Positions 63,363 through 64,000 of a DNA stretch of 64,000 bases are shown in pieces. The position numbers were made by a program, and so were the translations under genes. Within the stretch, counting starts at the first letter, position 1. Each line of letters opens with the position of its first letter. The DNA is taken from contig VZRN01005637.1 in the NCBI GenBank assembly GCA_013397935.1, positions 1-64,000 on the forward strand, written 5' to 3'. The stretch is from Dasyornis broadbenti. Lineage: Eukaryota; Chordata; Aves; Passeriformes; Dasyornithidae. The notes under the pieces are model-generated. The model saw nothing but the letters and a program-made list of their open reading frames with translations, did not search any database and was not told the origin of the DNA.

Positions 63363-63710
63363 GACAAGCCTCTATTCATATCAGTTGAAAAAGTTTCTTA
63401 AAATGATACATTTCTTGCAGATAAGTAGGCAAGGTAGCATAAGCATCTTTGTCATCTACTTTTTGCTAAGTAATACTGCTGCTGTTTGTCACACAGTGCC
63501 CAGGATCCATCTTCTAAGTCAGCTCTGGCTGAGGCTTGCTGCTCAGGCCTTGGCACAACAAATATGTACCTCCTTACATACGTACATGCTTTGAAGAGCT
63601 TTGGGTATGTAACAGGCATTAACTGTTCAACCCTGTAAAATATCATGATGGTTCTCAGCAACTTTCAGTTGTTTGAGAAACTTATATGTAGAAAAGTCTG
63701 GACACCTATG

Positions 63711-64000
63711 AATCATAGAATGATAGAATCATAAAATAGTTTGGGTTCGAACAGATCTTTACAGGTCATAGAGTCCACCTGCTTGCATTGAATAGGGCTA
63801 TCTTCAACTGGATCAAGTTGCTCAAAGCTTCATCCTGGCTGGCCTTGAATGTTTCCAAGGATGGGGCATCCACCACCTTTCTGGGCAGCTTGTTCCAGTA
63901 TTTTGCCATTCTCATTGTAAAATATTTCTTCCATAGATCTAATCGAAATCGACCTTCCTTCAGTTTAGAAACATTGCCCCTTGTCCTGTTGCAGCAGGCC
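63711..64000 (-). mobile_element. CR1 LINE fragment, continues beyond the window
   Basis: AATCATAGAATGATAGAATC is the CR1 3' microsatellite in reverse complement. It is followed by the standard order: GTTTGGGTTCGAACAGATC, GGGGCATCCACCACC, CATTCTCATTGTAAAA, and CCCCTTGTCCTGTTGC at the window edge. It is the best preserved CR1 copy here. Confidence 0.93.

Larger units (their letters stand above)
61054..64000 (+). other. TTC29: TTC29 intron 7 (5' part, continues beyond the window)
   Basis: It starts with GTAGGT. It contains the T/G homopolymer tract at 61316-61418, a possible minus-strand LTR around 62.9-63.36 kb and a CR1 fragment that leaves the window. No exon continuing from phase 2 was found, so the next TTC29 exon is beyond 64000. 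Confidence 0.8.

Noticed and set aside
63411..63594. Possible next TTC29 exon after CTTGCAG at 63420
   Set aside because: In the required phase, the base A completes Arg326 and the next codon is TAA. The sequence has no similarity to the known continuation.

Overview
The window looks like a stretch of bird nuclear genome. It is AT-rich, has no dense coding, and carries several degraded CR1-type LINE 3' ends of the avian kind (TAGAATCATAG-like start, then a tract resembling GGAAGGGACCTTA...TCATCTAGTCCAA). It also holds a solo endogenous-retrovirus LTR. The species cannot be fixed from the sequence alone.

One protein-coding gene can be supported. TTC29 (tetratricopeptide repeat protein 29, a ciliary/flagellar axoneme protein) runs on the + strand across almost the whole window. 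Seven coding exons with GT-AG introns and matching phases are visible: 759-850, 3507-3590, 17408-17631, 27105-27290, 43620-43832, 46437-46522 and 60962-61053. Joined, they give residues 1-325 plus two bases of codon 326 in one open frame. The human protein is about 475 residues, so roughly the last third lies beyond position 64000. The promoter and any non-coding first exon lie upstream of position 1 or were not recognised.

Layout: 1-753 is 5' flank or intron; 851-3506 intron 1; 3591-17407 intron 2 (solo LTR at 8575-8942, CpG-rich pocket near 14.2 kb, perfect 15-bp hairpin at 16.2 kb); 17632-27104 intron 3 (ERVL-like LTR fragment at 24.45 kb, a possible tyrosine-recombinase relic at 23.8-24.0 kb, an unexplained terminal-exon-like ORF at 22.04-22.25 kb); 27291-43619 intron 4 (three CR1 fragments); 43833-46436 intron 5 (one CR1); 46523-60961 intron 6 (mostly unique-looking); 61054-64000 start of intron 7 (T/G tract, possible LTR on the minus strand, CR1 running off the end).

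I found no rRNA, tRNA, CRISPR array or operon, and no second convincing gene. The most solid points beyond the gene model are the LTR with an exact 6-bp target-site duplication, the same-strand bias of all six CR1 fragments (antisense to TTC29), and the perfect hairpin at 16193-16231. I did not find a clearly new biological system.
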